From NCBI GenBank assembly GCA_026826555.1, contig JAKSZT010037198.1:8892945-8956944 (forward strand): a stretch of DNA of 64,000 nt, given 5' to 3'. This document shows positions 60,761 through 64,000 of this stretch, piece by piece (the first letter of the stretch is position 1; each line of letters starts with the position of its first letter). Under the pieces are notes generated by a model. It searched no databases, had not been told where the DNA came from, and saw only the letters and a list, made by a program, of their open reading frames with translations. This DNA is from Tolypeutes matacus. Lineage: Eukaryota; Chordata; Mammalia; Cingulata; Chlamyphoridae. A program made the position numbers and the translations under genes.

Positions 60761-61414
60761 GAACAATAATGAATTTAAGGGCTCTAATCTGAGGATGTTC
60801 TCCTATGGGAACAGGCTAATTAAAGAAGATGGATGATTCTTATGCCTACTCATCCCTGTCTTCTCTTCCTGCTACATGTTTAGCCCAGCCTGAGTTTCCC
60901 TTTCCTGTTTTGATGTGGATGGCACTTTTCAACTTACAAGTAGACACTGCCTCAACATTATTCTTTGTCATATCTTTCCAGTCCTTTTTATCTGAGGTCA
61001 AATACCCCTTGTTCAAATTTGTGTCATCTCCTTCTCCATTTAGAGGGATGCACTTTCTAAAATTTATTTTTATTACTGAAGTACAACTGGAGGATTTGTA
61101 GAATAAAGTTACTCACAAACTATTTGGAGATTGAATATTCATTTTTATTTTACTTTTTCTTGAGTAAGGAAGCTAATTAGTGGAAAAAACTGGGGTTCTT
61201 CTTAAATTTTAAAAGTCCTAGAACCTTAGATGATCAGGGTTTTTGTAATAGATTTGTAACAGTTCAAATCATTTTTGAGGAGATATTGAATACATTTCCC
61301 ATGGAATTTCCAAGGAAATATTTGAGTCCAGCTTGTGGGAATTTCAGGAGGCTGAAACAGACAAGAGTTAGTGTAGATATGTTCTAAAGTCTCCGTTTTA
61401 TGTGTTTGTAAAGT
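60761..61414. other. No recognised feature
   Basis: Ordinary AT-rich DNA; no coding evidence. Confidence 0.4.
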
Positions 61415-61429
61415 TATATAATGATTTTT

Positions 61430-61663
61430 TAAAAAAATTTTTTATTTATTTTTATTGTGGGTAAAAATAAAAATTCTCACAATACATACAAACATTTGCA
61501 AAATGATATATAAATATATATGCATATATGTGTATTTGCTTACAAAAATGTTATTTATATATATATATACATATATTTTAAGAGGTGCTTAGATTACCCA
61601 AAATATTACACGGAACCCACTGGGATTTCCATGTTGCCCACCTCCCACACCTCCCACCACATA
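61430..61663 (-). mobile_element. 5'-truncated L1 tail, copy 3 (antisense)
   Basis: Reverse complement of the end of 6767-7160, including the TA stretch and GGGAGGTGTGGGAGGTGGGC. A perfect 15-bp duplication, TATATAATGATTTTT, flanks it at 61415-61429 and 61664-61678. Confidence 0.92.
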
Positions 61664-61678
61664 TATATAATGATTTTT

Positions 61679-63889
61679 ACCAGTGATGATGATTAATTTC
61701 ACCGGAATCAATCATTGCATCCACTTAATCTTCTTGTGACTCAAATAGCTGGAGGAAGAGTCAAGGTCTTTGGCCTGGTAAAATACTGGCCCTTACTATC
61801 AACTGACCATTAAAATCACATAAAACAAATCATTCTGGTCATACATTATAAGCTCGTTTTGAATATTTTAACTAATATTTGCACATGAATATGATTTTCT
61901 GCTTTAAATTTATGGGACTTTTTCTTGTTATTGTTCAGGTAACTGTGGAGTAGGAGATTTTTATGGAAACCTACTTTTGTGGCACAAGCATCTAACTTAA
62001 TATGGAAGAGAGTAGAATTGAAAGATGAAAGGAAAGATGATCTGACTTATGTGGGGTTTGTTTTGATTATTGAGACTGAGAAGAGAATATTGTTGTGGAA
62101 TATGGAACATAAAAAATGATACAAATAGGAACAGGGTGTTAAAGATTTGTGTGACTGATAGGAGATAATGTATACTTTTTTGTGTGTATGTGTGATATAA
62201 AGTTGATATAAGAGGGGTCAGCTATCAGAAAGCATTGAAGCGCCAAAGTATCAGAATTGGATAGAACCTCAAGGAGCCAGTGAAAGATTTTGAAAAGAAC
62301 TTGCTTTGAACTATGTGCACTTTTCAAAGTGATGCAATTCAGTTCTAAATCTTCTGGCATTTATTCATGTCATTTTAGGGGCAGCCAGTAAATGGGATCA
62401 ATACTGATGGCAAATTGAATTTTCAAAAAGCACTCGAGAAGCATTCATTTACTAAATAAGACAAATTCATTTTTTTATGAAATAAAAGTACTTTAAAAAG
62501 GCATCACATTAGCTTCAATAATATCAAAGTTGGTGGCTATTCATACTAGTTTGTTCATTTTATGCTACTATGTTCTCATTTTCTCAGGTCATTTTCAATT
62601 CATTTTATTTGAAATGAGATTTATAAAACATGCTGATGCTTTTTACACTCTTCCTGTAGTTCATGATTGGAATATGCATTTGTAGATAAATCTTTCTGGT
62701 GTAAATTCTTTCCTTATTTAGCCCTGGTTCTTTGAAAATAAGGAACATATTATCAATCTTTGCAGTGCTTTCCATGACCATGATTGAGTTGACTGTCTTT
62801 CTTGGTACCATGAACTTTACTAATTCAATATGCTCAATGACTAGAAAAATAGACTTGACTTTCCTTGATGAAAGATAGATTAGTAGCCCCAGGGTATCAT
62901 GACTTTCATTTTTAAAGTAGAAAATAGCATTTTAGGTAGGAGAATATTTAATACTGGTGCTTTCGACTTTAGTCTTCAGTGAACAGAAAGATCATATAAG
63001 AACAGGTGCCATGGTTCACATGAGCTAGTAATCATGCAGTTAAACGTAACTGGCAATATCAATGGTTTTCAGTGATTGAAGAGTTATTGGAATCCTCACA
63101 CAGGAGAGAAAGTTTTTAAGTTGAAATATAGATTGACACAGACATCAACATAAATGAATAATTCCATTTCAATGAAATCTATTATGCAGGATTCATAAAA
63201 ATTGAAAGCCTGATTATGGGTATTTAAGCAGCATAACTGGGTTGTGAGTCAATACAAATTGGCCTTGGAAGAAATCAGCAGTCTTAAGCAAGATTTTAAT
63301 GTCTAATCTAAGTGCTCATCTCCTTAAAAAACACAGTTAAATTATGTATCAGAAAACCTCTTATCCGACTCAAATTTCACATCTTGACAGGAGATAATAT
63401 GCTTTAATTGCTCACAAAGCTAGAACTAATGCTTGAATTAAACCAGAAACTCAAAATAGGTTATTTTTATGTTTTGTTTTGTTTTAATAAGGTATTGTGT
63501 TCCAAATATATGGAACAAAGAATTTACTGCAAATGCAAGACGCTTATCAATTCAAAATAGCCTAGGAAGGGGAAGATTATGTACTTCATTTCCATTTACA
63601 CAATTATTTAAATGAGCATAACAACTGAGATGTGGTATGTGGTAGGTACCTCAATGTCTTTTCCATCACTTTCTGCCCAGCAATAACATATTCCTTGTAC
63701 CCAGAACATGTGCATGCAACAAATAATTGTTGGTAGATAGTCTGATGGATTTGTAATGTTTTAAGAAAAGATTGATGATTCTTGGAGTAAATAACCAATG
63801 TCAACGTCAGGTAGAGTTATCTGTTCTCAGGAGGAAGTCTAGCAAGATAGAGGAGGTATCTGGAGCCAGAATTCCTGTATCCTCTACCC
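61679..63889. other. Apparently single-copy DNA
   Basis: No gene, RNA or repeat recognised in 2.2 kb. Confidence 0.4.
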
Positions 63890-64000
63890 TTTTAACAATA
63901 GTACCTTATTTAAGCATTTGATATGAAGATTAAAAAATAAAATATATGTGAAGAATTGAATATAGTGTCTGCCTCATAATAAGTGCTCAGGAAATGTTAG
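63890..64000 (+). repeat. MIR SINE 3' part (runs to window edge)
   Basis: GATATGAAGATTAAAAAATA, then GTGTCTGCCTCATAATAAGT and GCTCAGGAAATGTTAG match the MIR tail (GCACATAGTAAGCGCTCAATAAATGT-like pattern). Confidence 0.75.

Noticed and set aside
1..64000. CRISPR arrays, bacterial operons, tRNA/rRNA/snRNA genes
   Set aside because: The DNA is mammalian; the only tRNA-like sequences are SINE heads. I scanned for U6, 5S and 7SL-like blocks by eye and found none.

Overview
This is a stretch of mammalian nuclear DNA, probably from a xenarthran (armadillo, sloth or anteater). The pointers are several tRNA-Ala-derived SINEs that look like the armadillo DAS families, and one recurring L1 3' UTR type, among generic mammalian repeats (L1M, MIR, L2, MaLR LTRs). 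I recognise no spliced host gene or exon. The window reads as AT-rich intergenic or intronic DNA built from layers of retroelements. A 10-bp run of N lies at 10014-10023.

Layout. 1-2062: 3' end of an endogenous retrovirus on the + strand. It has an env frame open from the left edge to a stop at 1113, a diverged second copy of the env C-terminal end, a structured element resembling the constitutive transport element (CTE) of type D retroviruses, a polypurine tract and a 3' LTR. 2.6-3.1 kb: antisense solo-LTR-like repeat with a sister at 37.3-37.8 kb. 3.5-8.1 kb: old L1M pieces, one carrying a SINE and a short young L1 tail inserted 14 bp apart, then a MIR. 9.6-14.9 kb: SINE, N gap with a hexanucleotide repeat, a ~210-bp inverted repeat whose arms lie 2.1 kb apart, an L1 3' UTR, and a MaLR-like LTR. 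16.6-19.2 kb: old L1. 19.5-25.7 kb: an L1 with its 5' end, both ORF remnants, a 3' tail and a perfect 14-bp target-site duplication, itself carrying a processed SNRPD2 copy and a SINE. 25.7-27.1 kb: antisense L1M. 29.6-30.2 kb: ERVL/MaLR-like LTR with a 5-bp duplication. 32-35.9 kb: antisense L1 pieces, one with a dimeric SINE. 38.7-44.2 kb: L1 tails, two more LTRs, a MIR. 47.3-48 kb: old antisense L1 tail. 48.5-53.8 kb: the best-preserved L1 (minus strand), with a GC-rich 5' UTR, ORF1, a long endonuclease/RT frame, and a missing 3' third. 54.9-60.0 kb: long antisense L1M. 60.1-60.6 kb: LTR. 61.4 kb: short antisense L1 tail. 63.9-64.0 kb: MIR.

How the parts relate: nothing forms an operon or host pathway. 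The only multi-part system is the ERV 3' end: env-type open frame, RNA-export-like hairpin, polypurine tract and LTR with TATA and poly(A) signals in the expected order. The CTE-like hairpin is the strongest unusual signal, because its four conserved loop motifs are in the same order as in the known element and perfect or near-perfect complementary stems flank them.
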